NCBI RefSeq assembly: GCF_041146795.1
Contig: NC_135174.1
Span: forward strand, 22,840,878 to 22,904,877
DNA length: 64,000 nucleotides
Source: Maylandia zebra
Taxonomy: Eukaryota > Chordata > Actinopteri > Cichliformes > Cichlidae
Reading direction: 5' to 3'
Position numbers and translations under genes: made by a program. The notes beneath the pieces were generated by a model, which saw nothing but the letters and a program-made list of their open reading frames with translations, was not told the origin of the DNA and searched no databases. Shown piece after piece: positions 23,715-35,400 of the stretch; the stretch's first letter is position 1, and every line of letters begins with the position of its first letter.

Positions 23715-26700
23715 ATGGATGATGATGACGATCGCCGTCTTCTGGATATTTTAGGGTAAACGTTATAAGATTATAAAATCTGCACTAAGATTCGAGCTCT
23801 TCTTGCCACACCCCGGGCATACAGTTTTATACTTGTGAATATATAGTTGCCTTTAAAATTAGTGCCACAACTATCTGCAAGATCTGTTTTTTTGGTTTTA
23901 AATCTTTCATTGAATAAGGGAAGTGAATATTTTAATGGTCATAAGCACAAGACACATGTAGTAAAGCAAATGTCAGGGAACTTTAAAACCACAGATAGTG
24001 ACACAAATAAAAAGAAACTGCTAAAGATGTTGCTTCTTTATCTTTTTCAGAGATGTAGATGCGTTGAATGACTATCTCCATGGCAGCAACAGCAAGTCTG
24101 TGAGTGACACTTGGAGAATTCAGAGTTTGTCTGAATGACTTCCTTAGAAATGTTCCTTAAACACCAGAATTACCCAAGTCCATTCACTCGCTTGTCTTTT
24201 GTTCCTGCAGATTGAGGAGGATGATGTAACAAACGCAGCTTATGGGTCTGATGGATCCCTCTTTGGTAACGACACCGTGAGTATACCTATGATTACCTTG
24301 ATCCAAGCCAAACCACAAGGACATTTTGTTACAGTTCATCATTAGGAGTGGATGATAAAATGGTAACGATAACTACCAGGGATAACTTTTCCTCAACAGA
24401 AATATGAGTAACGATTAATAAAAAGTCAATCGAACTCATTCCGTCCATTTTTTTGACAGACAAGACAAAAGGACGATGACAATAGCTCTACACTGAACCA
24501 ATCGTGGTTGGAGCAGAGTTAAAGCCATGTCAATTTAGGTCGTCACACACATACACAGCACTACAGAGCACTACGTTAGAAGTGTGAGTGAGATAAAAGA
24601 AAAAATGTTCAAAACGTCAGCTACAGCATTACAAAACAAGAGCCCAAGTGTCCAAGACTCTGTTAAAGGGAATTCGGTGTTGTGGAGATATTCTTACCGT
24701 TTAAAGATCGACAAAGACACAGAGTAGCATGTTTCGACAAAGGCAGGTAACATCATGAATCGCTTTTAGATCTGAAGCAGTGCTATCCCAGCACAATGCA
24801 CAGTTTATCTGCAGTTACCTGAAAAATACAGTGCACACACAGTACAGGAGTTTGCAGTTCTAGACACTTGTTTGCGGTATGACAGAAAATGAAGAGGGAC
24901 AGTGATCTCACAACGACAGTTAAAAATGTCAAATTTAGGCTGGTGATGAAAGGACCTGATCCTCATTACCAGTCTCTGGGCTGTGGACAAACAACACCTT
25001 TTCCCAGCTGCACAGGAGTGCAGAGAGACAGCTGAACAAGCGGTGTCATACTTCACTGCCACATCGGATTTGTGGTCAAATCACGCATCTGACCCATATA
25101 TAAGCTTCACTGTCCACTTCGTTGGAGTGTACTGCACTGGTATTGCCTTTTAAAATGTCTTTACTTGTTGCCTTGGAGCATAAGCAGACCACATCTGAGT
25201 GGATATGTCTGGTTTGTTTATGCTCTGTTAAATTGATAGTTTCTTGAATTTGTACTGAGGGTATGTATAGAATTTTGTTTTTTTGGGGGGGGGGGTGCTA
25301 TTTATTTGTGTTTGAACAGTTTGAATATATACAAAATAATGAATACCGTTTGGTTTATTGAGATTTTATTTTGTATTAATATCTGTTATTTGAACTAACC
25401 AAAGAATTTTCAGTTTGTGTTCTTCTGTAACACTAACAGATACTTCTTTATTAACTTTGAAATACAATATTATATTAGTATTTTATATTCTATAATAGAT
25501 AATCATGTTCAATTTTTGACAGAAAGCTAATAATATTTGAAATAAAATTAGCCTGATATCTTAACTTGGGCATAAAAAGAAGCCTTTGACTTTGAAATCA
25601 GATATGCAGTTCACATGCAAATAGTTCTCCATTTTCTTCTCTCAATACTTCCTTCAGACTGGCTCCAACACTGGCCTCAAAGATGATTCTTCTACAATGG
25701 GTGAATTTGGCGAGGATTCGACCGGGGCAGGCCTCCAACTCTCTAGCAGTCTCTCGTTTATTGAGGATGAACTGGGGCCTGAAACCTCCCCTGGAGGGGT
25801 GGATCTCGGGGGAGAGGACCAGCCCTTTGACATCCTTCAGAAATCTCTCTTGGAAGCTGATATCACTGAGCAAACGCTGGCCCAGGAAGCCTTACTGGAC
25901 TCGCAGCCTGCTCCCACTCTAGTGCAAGCTCCTGTTCCCTTCTCCTCCCCGCTGGTCTCGGGGAACTATGGAGGCGGGGTAGGTGTGGTAACGACTGCAA
26001 CTGCTACGTTCTCTGCAGGCCAGTTTTTGCAAGGCATGCCGTCACTGCCTAATGGTTCTGGTCAGCCAATCCAGGTGTTGGGTTCTTTTGGTGCAGGTGG
26101 CGGAGTGATGACTTTGAGTAGCTTAGAAAGATCACCACAGATCGTGCTAAGGCCAGGTGTTTCTGTAGCTCCAGCAGGGACAACAACAGGGGGGCAGGTG
26201 TTTGCTCCCACCCAAGGCCAAGTTGGCTTACCTTTCAAAAACATCCCGCTTCAAAATATCATCATACAGAGAGGCCCAGGAGGGACCCAGACTGTTGTCA
26301 GACCAATCCAGCCTAAACCCCTCCAACCGGGGTCTCAGACTGTCTACAGCCTTGGTCTTCAGCCCACTTCCACCACCGTGACTAATGTAGTGAACACTAA
26401 TACTGCTGCTCCTGCAGGACAGTACACACCTAATGGCTCCATTGTAGTACAACCACCCCTGGAGCAGCAACAAGCGTCTACACTGACAAATATATCAGCC
26501 GGACAGTTCTTGCTACCCAGCTCCTTGGCTCTCACTTCATCTAGCACCATCCACAACGGGCCCATCAACCCCAACTCAAATCCCCTAATTACCAGTCAAA
26601 ACACAGTGCAGATTGTTGCAGCGCAGAACTTCAATGCACCAACAGCTGGTCCACTAATTTTGAATCAGGGAGTAGTAAGCGGGAATCAGGTTGGAGGAGG

Positions 26701-28535
26701 TGTAACTCAGATGTGGACGGGAGTTTCTTGTGCGAGCTCCACCTCCGTGCAGACACCATGCGCTCCTGGACGTCTGACTCTGGTTGGCCCGGCTACAACA
26801 GGGATCTGCAATCAGAGCCAAGCGTCGGCTACTCCCGTGCAGCGCCTTCTAGTGACTCCATCCCAGAACTGTACTTCTCTGTCCCCTTTACCTGGTAATG
26901 TGACACAGCAACAAGACTACAGACAGGTATACAGATGGCAGTCTTTTTATTAATTTGCTCTCTCCTTATTTGTTCTCTCTCTAACATAACTTTTACTTGA
27001 AATTTTTCAGAATTCTTCATCACCTGCCCTCAAACAAGCACATGCCAGCAGCATCCACGGTAAAAGAGGCGCCAATGGCTTCAGTGTATAATATGTTTCA
27101 ATATAAGCTGCAGAATTTCAGACTGATAAAGTTGCTTTGTTTGTGTGATCTCTTGTAGCAATCAAACCCATGGTACAGGATTCAATACTAAACTCTGAGG
27201 TATGTTAGCTGTTTGTTTTACATGCTTGTGTGTCTTTTTTAGGTGGAACAATCTAATGTAATGACATCTTTGGTTTTTACACTTCCCCATCATAGGTCAG
27301 TGCACAGAAGAGGCCTCTGCTTCCTACTCTTACAAAAGGAGAAATGTGAGTTTTTTTGACATGCCATCTGTCCTGTGTAGTTGTGCTTTTGTCTTTCAGT
27401 CATTTAACAAACTTGTGTCTTTCTCTGTTATTTTTAAAGGATTTTACAGCAGGTGAGGAAGGATCATGTTGCAGTTCAGACCCCAGATCGACGTCGATTC
27501 ACTTCAGTTGATGACGCACTCCTGAGACTTATCCCGTACCACGTGTTCCAGGGGGCTCCACCCAGCCCGGACGAGTTCTCCCAGGGTACAGTCATGACAA
27601 TACTAGATTCACCCCAAGTCTTTTATGGAATTAAAGTTGTTGTTGTTTTTAATAAAAGTAGTGTGTTGTGTTTTGAATTTCCAGTGGATGAGGAATTTGA
27701 AGCAGCTGCAACTCAGGTGCTGATGAGGACACAGGGGATGGTAAACAAATACAGGCGACTACTGATGGTGGAAGCTGAGGTAGGTGCACGCGCTAGTTAA
27801 TGACTAGATGTGAGGGATGTTAGGAAATGCACAGGGCTAACAGCATAACCTCACTCTTCTGTGCAGCGTTTCAGTCCGTCCTCAGAAATGGTGATGATCG
27901 ACAGGACTTTCAACCAAGAGGAGCGCAGCACCTTGATACAAGACAAACGCATGGTACTAGTGGACCCAGGTAAAACAGAATTGGAGTGAATCCCATTGTG
28001 AACTAATATTCCCTTTTCAGTTAACTTTGATTTAACACTTTGCCCCGTCTGGTTTGTAGACAGTTTCTTGGAGGAGTTCTGTTGTGGGACGAAATCCAAA
28101 CTTTTCCAAGTCCCTTCCCCGCCTCAGCCTATATCCAGCTATAAATGGAATGAGTCAGAACAAGGCTCTATGGAGCCACCATACAGGACAGACTCCCAGC
28201 CTGGTTATGAAGACCCAGGAGGGAGTGAGCCTGTAGGACCTGGCTCAACAGAGAGACTTCATCCACCACACTTCGAAAGCAAGAACGTGCTGGAAATGAA
28301 GAGATCCCAGCAACTCTACGGACCCAGCGGCATCAGCAACAACAGCCTGATTGCTGCCAATAGTTGCCCCCATAATAAACCCTCACCTTTCCCAGCATTG
28401 TCAGGAGGCCCGACAAACTACCAGGTGTCTCACCACCCTGTGCAGCCTCCATATACCCCTCAGCTCACCTCACCCCCTCACCCTGACACAGATTCTGCTC
28501 TTGAGGCGGCAGTCAACAGCATCCTGGAATGTTAA
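23715..28535 (+). CDS. bicral: BICRA-like subunit of the non-canonical BAF chromatin remodelling complex (GLTSCR1L)
   Basis: BICRA/BICRAL proteins define the BRD9-containing non-canonical BAF (GBAF) complex and bind its core through the GLTSCR domain. Coding exons: 23715-23755, 24051-24099, 24211-24276, 25658-26926, 27011-27059, 27159-27199, 27296-27345, 27440-27585, 27685-27779, 27867-27969, 28060-28535. Lengths sum to 2385 nt and join in frame to 794 residues. The N-terminus MDDDDDRRLLDILGDVDALN matches the family. Near residue 100 is the conserved FIEDEL...EDQPFDILQKSL helix. A Gly/Ser/Thr/Pro/Gln-rich disordered middle contains IIIQRGPGG. The GLTSCR domain lies at about 520-645, with RRRFTSVDDALLRLIPYHV and SSEMVMIDRTFNQEERS. 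The C-terminus DSALEAAVNSILEC is near-identical to human BICRAL. The protein is shorter than human (about 1079 residues), mainly in the disordered parts. BICRAL rather than BICRA is favoured by the tail and by tbcc/prph2 next door. Confidence 0.95.
24590..25190 (+). mobile_element. Degraded hAT-type DNA transposon (BED finger and transposase remnants) in bicral intron
   Basis: This lies in the 1.4 kb intron between 24277 and 25657. Translated pieces resemble the ZBED/hAT transposase layout: first a BED-finger-like start (NSVLWRYSYRLKIDKDTE, then STKAGNIMNR), then about 340 bases on YFTATSDLWSNHASDPYISF, the DxWS...PY signature at the start of the hAT catalytic core. In-frame stops separate the pieces, so it is dead. 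Terminal inverted repeats and target duplications were not found, so the edges are approximate. Confidence 0.55.
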
Positions 28536-29762
28536 GATGTATAAACCATATTACACCCAATGTATGGTTTCTACTTCTTTTTTGTATGTGCATTTCTTTT
28601 TCTTTATGTCCCCTGTGTGAAGAGAGGCTAACTCTTCTTTCAGGTCTGTGTTCTTAGTGATACACAGCCATGTAGCATGTACGTAGTTTGCCTTGGGTTA
28701 TTTTAGAGGAATTTTATGTTGAAGTCAGTTAGTCTGTAAAGGTGTTACGTGAACACATGCACTTACAGTTACCTATAAAGACCCGGGAATGTGTGCAATG
28801 CAATGTACTAACAGATGCAAAATGTTCTTTTGTTTATTTTACAGTGGTAAGGTTTGCGACTGAATGCAAGAGTGTCCCTCTCTTCACACACTAGTTAATA
28901 CTTTTTGCCAGTTTATTGTTTATTCCCCACCCCACTACCTATGCCGAACAAGAGGGATGAGGAGGAGGGACTCTGTGCCTAATTGTAGGTTTTTATATGG
29001 AAGTGTTTACATGAAGAAGCTCTAAATATCAGAAAATCCATTTATTTCTGTTCTTTCTACATCTAAGCACGCAAACAGTTGCTTTTGTACAAGTAGTTCA
29101 TGGTTGAGAGGTGTAGATCTCCTCACATCTAAGCTCAGTAGAGATACCTTCAAACAGGCAAGTTGCACTAAACATACTGTGGCCTATTTCAGGAACTATA
29201 TAAACACAAGGCTTTAGTCAATATGCGGTGTATGCTGGGCTGAACTGGATGGACACGTCAAAGAGAACCAAAATCTTTTTGCCTGCTTTTGTGTTTTTGG
29301 CTGCCTGTAACAAGGACAACCTCTTAATCACACTAGAAGCCAGTTAAACTAGTCCCATTGACACATATGGTAGTGTTACAGTGCTTTTTTTGTGCTTAAG
29401 TCACCTTTTTCATTTTCTTTTGTACCTTAAAGGTATGCAAGTCCCGACACAGACACAGGACATATCTGTAGATCTTTGCCACCTTCATCATTTCACAGTG
29501 AGTTTGTGTCTGTGGAGCTACGTCCTCAGATTGAGGAAGAGATGTTAAATTTGCTGAACTTTTTTTTTCTTTTAAATGACATTGAAAGAAACAGGACTGT
29601 TTTTGTTTGTTGTTATGTGTTCCCCAGCGTTGAGAACGTGACAATACTGTCAGCAGTTTAAATGACCCAGGAGGGTCATTGATTGTATGTATGTTTGTTT
29701 GCCTTTTGCATATAATTATATATGAATCATATCTTTCTCTCTATGCTTTACTACCCTGACAC

Positions 29763-29798
<36 letters not shown>

Positions 29799-30840
29799 AT
29801 TGGCAACCATACACACTGATTTCCTGTAGTTTGGTAGTGTGATTGCCATACTTTTGACTTTATTGCCAAGCGTTTTCTTAGTTCCCTGGGATAGTTTTCT
29901 CACACTTTCGCTCTTTTCCTTCTCAGCAGCACAACCAAAATTATTAGGAGAGACTGTGGTCTCATCCAGAATCCCCGTCATTTGTCTCACCAGCTCTGTG
30001 GCTAATTATTTAAAAAAAAAACCCTGTAGTGTTTCCTCTGAACTCAGAATGATTATGTTTTTGTTTTATTAAACCAAGACTTAAAAGTCCTAAATAATGT
30101 CCCTCTACTTCTGTTTTTGCAACAACACAAAAGCCCTGATTAAATGCATTAAATGCTCTCAGGGTTGATTCTGGACAGCACCACCTTTCTCCTATGAGCA
30201 TGTATGTGAAATATGCTTGCTAATAGACCACACAAACAGACTGAAGGCCTTTCATATGGGATGATAGAAGACCCTTTTTTAATTTAAGTGCCAGTGGCCA
30301 TGGCAGCCTGCCTGCATCTCTGCCTCAGCTCTTGCAGACCTCTTCTTTCCGAGAAAAACTGGGCTGTTTGCTTTGAAAGCAAATCTCAAATGACAAGTGA
30401 GGGTCAAGTGAGATTTTGCATTTGCTCCTCCAAGCGACTGCTGCAAGATTTTGTGCCTCTATAGCACTTATATCTACAAGGATGTTCACTTTAGGCTTTC
30501 AAAGTAGGGACATACCCAGTGTTTGTAAACCATTGTGTTATCAGAATGCATATCATGGTCTTGAGAGCCTGGTAGGAACAAACTGTGCTTTTTCTCCCCT
30601 ATCATCATCATTTTTTTTAATTTTTTTTTTGTGCAGAGATGCGTTTTCTGCCTTCATTTTCATTGTTTATTGTCCCATTTGATTTGTATAGTTTGTTGTT
30701 TTGTATAAAAAAAGTTAGACACAAAATATTTATAATTTTTGTACGAAGAAAAAGAGAATGTAAAGAAAAAAACGTAAGAAAATTATTTTTTATTGTGTTG
30801 ACTAAGAAGCAGTGTCAGTAAAGTCATTACAAAAGAAAAT
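28536..30840 (+). other. bicral 3' untranslated region (extent uncertain)
   Basis: After the stop there is no further gene on the plus strand. U-rich sequence with a (GT)n run at about 29769-29796 continues. No textbook AATAAA was pinned down; an ATTAAA lies near 30067. The bicral and MTNAP1-like genes are tail-to-tail, so their 3' UTRs may approach or overlap between 30 and 32 kb. Confidence 0.4.
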
Positions 30841-32477
30841 GCTGTTGTTTCTTTATTTGTATTTGTTCAATACAGCAGTTAGGAGATTCAACAATGAATT
30901 AATTTTGTGTACAACAAGGAACAAAAGAGAAAAAAAAAAGAAAAGAAAAAAAAAAAAAGGAAGTGGTCCAGTCCGGCTGAAAACCTTCAATTTCCCTCCA
31001 TTGCTATTCTGTGAGGGTTCACACACTGGCACTGATGGACTAAGCATGCATAATCACATCATGTGACAGAGGAAGCAGTGGCAAAGGAAAACCAGATTTG
31101 TTACCCTCTGCTGCACAGATATGATCTTTTCATTGATGTCATGACATTTAGATTTCATGTTTCTCTGCATCACAGCTGCCAAAGTAATATTTTATCAAGT
31201 TAGAAATCTGTTGGTTCTCTTTAATCCTTTTATGGACTCCAGCACCGATGCCTCTACACAAAAGAGCTGAGAAAACTGCACAGCAGACATTAGACTGCCC
31301 AGCCCCCTTTGGTTCAAGTAACATAACCCAACAGTGACAGCTAGTGGATGTCTGGAGCACACAGTGGTCACTGATGAGGAAAAATGTTTTGACCCTTAAA
31401 AAAGCTGGGTTTTTTTTAAAGCAAATACTTGTTTTTTTTAACATTTTCTCCATGAAATAAATAAGACAGGAATAATAAAAGAAACATACAAAAACATAAG
31501 CAAAATAAAAATAATACAATTTAGCATGACAAGCTTTCATTTTAGAAACCTTATACAGATAAGAATGAAACTCTTATCCTGGTCACCTAGAGATAGAAAG
31601 TTACATGTTTTAGTTTTGTATTCATTTGCAATTCATTTAATTAGGAAAATTCATAATCATTCAGTCTGTCTTCAAAACATATGCTTTTAGATTTTATACA
31701 AAAGATGGACAACCAGAGAGACTGAAAGAAACACACGACACCCAATTCTAAATATAAATATCTGGGAAAATTCAGCAAAAGCAAACAAGGTAGTAGGACA
31801 AACGGGGAAACAAAAAAGGCTTATTTTGGGGAAAAGTCATCAGGATTAAGCCAGTTTTATCAGATCTGACTGGTGATACCACACATGCAGTTTTATGTCC
31901 CAGTGACCACTGAAATGAAACTGCCCAAACAAGAACCCAACGGCAAGACTTGCTTCTAGAAAAACTCTAGAAGCACTATGAAGTCAACGCAGTCCCAATG
32001 TGAAGCTTAGAGATGAGCATTTGTCCTGTTGTCATGAGTGTATCTGGGGTTGAATTGAGGGGGAACTGTATGCTTATATGGAAGTGACCATTTAATTAAA
32101 AAAATAAGCATGTTGCATTCAATCAAGCTTGAAACTAGCTACTGAGACCCTAAACTCACTGGAGAATTGACATAGACTTCTATACACCTGTACTTGTTTT
32201 CCAACCAGAAGAGTTGTACACTTATGGTCACTACAAAGAATTCAGTTTAAGGCACTTTTGCACTTACTTCACTATTTATCATTTACTATATAGTGCTCCC
32301 ACAATGTATGCTGGTGACAGAATACACAAAATTGGCTGAAGGGAAGGGCTTACATGCTGACAAGTAACGGTACCAGTTTCTCAGTTATAAATGCTGTGCA
32401 AATTCATCATATGGAGTCCTGAAGTTCTGAGACTTTTCTCTGTCAATGCTGCTGCTTCAAGTATCTTTCCTTGACCC
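30841..32477 (-). other. Putative 3' untranslated region of the MTNAP1-like gene
   Basis: This is AT-rich sequence between the minus-strand stop at 32478 and a minus-strand AATAAA (window TTTATT at about 30852). No coding exon fits. A purine-rich A/G tract occurs at 30928-30963. The extent is inferred. Confidence 0.35.
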
Positions 32478-35400
32478 TTAGTGATACTTCCTCCAGCGAT
32501 CAAGCTCTGGGAAAAGAAAAAAAAGAAAAGAAAACCAGCTTATCTCCAAATCCATCAGTTAAATGGAGCACACACTTAGTAAAACACACTTACTTATGTG
32601 GCGGTAACTCCAGATGTAGCTGAGCACGCAGTATCCTGCTAACAACATGCCCAGTCCACCTACACCTCCTTTCCTCACATCAATATACCGCCTGTAATAC
32701 CACTGCCAGCCTGAATCACGCACAGAAGAGTTGAGAAAGGACAAGCACAGAAATCTTAAAGAATAGACACCAATCTCACATCTGTATAGCAGATATTAAG
32801 CAGCTGCTAACAGCTGTTGGCTATAATGCTTTTGTTCTGAGGTAACATCTGACTACAAGCATCTACAATGTTCAATAAAACCTCATTTCTGAGAGATAAC
32901 ACTGTTACAGGAAGTTAGAAGTGACAGACAAACAAATGGGAGGACGGCTTTTGTGCTGTGAGTAGCACAAATACTGTGTCTCTCTGTGTGTGAGAGAGAG
33001 ATACTGACCTCTTTGCAACATTCCCACAGCATCTTTTGGATGGCTTGGGGCTTTGCAGGCAAGCCATTTAGGTAATTCCCTCAGTCTCACCTGTCCAAGA
33101 CTCCGGTGTGTCAGAGCTCCTGTAATCCATGACACCGACAGAGAATCAGGAAGCTGAAACACTACAATCGAGCTGAATATTATTCCAAAGTCTTTATTAT
33201 TGGTACTGGCCCAGTAAAACTGACAATATATGGCAATAATTTTTCTTCATTTATGAACTACTTTATCAATAAAATCTGTGAAAAACGCCTAACACAGTGC
33301 GGTGAGCCACAAAGTGACTTGTTCAAATGTCTGAATATAATTCATTAATTATATTATTTTGTAAGTCAGACAGGGAAAGAATCCGGACCATCAGGTCTGT
33401 ATACATTTTGGCTGGAATACAATTATTTCCAAATACTTACCTTTGTTTGGATTTTCAGCAGTGCTTTGCTTCCTGACCTCAGGCTTCTCCACTGTCTCCA
33501 CGTTCACTGGCAGACTTTGTGATACAAGAGGGGAAAGAAGGCTGGAAAACTGACCCACTGGTGCCGATTTTGTGAGGAGGCCTGTCATGTGATGGCTCAC
33601 CTTCAGCCCCTCATTCAGGTTGACTGGAGGAGGCATAGCTTGCCACTGCTGAGATGACGCACGCAGGAAGGGAGCTGTAGTAGGGGTTGATTCTGGCACA
33701 TCTCGCAGAGGGACTAAAGCCAGTTGTTTAGTCTTTGAGGTTATTTTCTTATCTGATTTTAGGCCTGCATGTTGTGGGCTAGGGCTCAGCAGCTCATCAG
33801 ACTGAGTTGCAACATACTTTTGATTATCTTCTAAAAGTGGAGCTGGTCCAACACCCGTATCGACTCTGATTTTACTGCACAGGTTGTCATTAGTTTGAAT
33901 TTGGCTCAGGATGCTCGGCCTGCTGGACTGACGAGGCGATCTAGCTCGGCCTAATGTGGCTTTAACATCCTGGAGGGTGATCTTTGCCTGGTGGCCATTT
34001 CCTAACTTCAAAACAAAATTATTCATGGATGAATCCTCAATCTCCTGCTTGCCATCCTCCGAAAACTTGTGTCTTTTCTCTGGGAATTTTGTGCTACTTT
34101 CACTCTGTTTGGTTGTGGAAAGCATCTGATTAACATGATTCTTTGTCTTTGGTGTCTTCTTAGGTGCATCTTTGGGTTTAGCGTCTGCAGACAGATGGGC
34201 ATAGTCTTTGCCTGAGATAGTTTTGGGCTCTGTCTGAGCTGTGTTTCTGGAGCTTAGAGTTGGTTCTGTTTCAGACACCTTTAGTGATTCCTTTGTAATT
34301 TGGTCATACTTAGCAGCTTCTATCAATGCACGGAGACTCTTCTTTTTTGGTTTAGAAGTGGTGGGGGGCAGAGCTGGAGATGGAGATAACAAAAGGGTGC
34401 TTGTCTTTATTTGATCAACCAGCTTTTGTTTCTTCTTCTTAGTTGGTGAAAGTAATGTCATGGATGATGATGTTCGTGGTGATGAAGATGTCGCATTTGA
34501 TGGTCCTGATGCTGTGTCCCTTTTACGCGTCTGTCCTTGTAGATCTGTTATGACTGATGATGATGACTTCCTTCCCTTTGCTGTTGCTCTGGACAAAACC
34601 GAGTCCAGCTGAGAAGACGATGCTGTCTGGTTTGCTGTGACATCTGGTTTGGATGGTGGCGCTTTAGAGGCAGCAGCTGCCTTGCAATGTGGCAAGTGGC
34701 TCTTCAACCTTTTGTACGTTTTCCCGCAGAATGGACACACCTCTGTGGGTGGGTGGGTGACAGAGAACGGGTCAAAATGGGACTTCCAGGGCAAACATAG
34801 AATGACCAGTGAAGATGTGTTGGAAGGACATAATGGCTGAATATAAATAAGGTATAGTTTTAGCTTTATATGAACAATTTCATCTTTAAAGAAAGAAAAT
34901 CATATCAAGCACCAGCTATGTGTGCATAAACATACTGATTATGATCTCATACACAATTTAGAATCACAAATTAACCTAACATGCATGCACGATCGTAGGA
35001 GGAAACTGGATCACCCAACCCCCGACCCAACCAGGACGTGCAAACCAAGAACCTTATTTTTGTGTGGCAACAGTGTTAACCACTGCACCAATTGCTTTTG
35101 AGGTTGTTGGGTTTTTTTAAATAATTAAATAAAGTCCATTTTGATGTTAAGTAGACCAGAAAATCAGCTGCACAAAACAGAATACCTATCCTTTCTTTTA
35201 CTGTAAAGAAGAATAAGTTAAGGTCAGCCATTAGGAACAAAAATAACTAAAATTAAAATGTCACTACATTTTTACACTCGCAGAGCAGTCCACTTGGAAA
35301 GATTGGTTCCTTTGGTGGGCCGACACCTCTTCTGGTTCCCAATCTACATGTTTAACACACCTTGCATTCAAAATATGTCACACGTACAGTTGTGGTCTGA

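Noticed and set aside
27586-27800. Continuous frame running from bicral exon 8 through its intron
   Set aside because: The 27586-27684 intron happens to be open and in phase with the next exon, but GT/AG sites and the family alignment (FSQ to VDEEFE) show that it is removed.
33120-33152. Earlier acceptor (TTTCAG) for exon 3 of the MTNAP1-like gene
   Set aside because: It joins exon 2 in the wrong phase and meets a stop at once. The acceptor before 33119 keeps the frame.
34743-34794. In-frame codons upstream of the MTNAP1-like finger exon (PWKSHFDPFSV...)
   Set aside because: They begin without an ATG and contain the C-rich tract and CACAG of a strong acceptor. Splicing to 37397 gives a family-like start.
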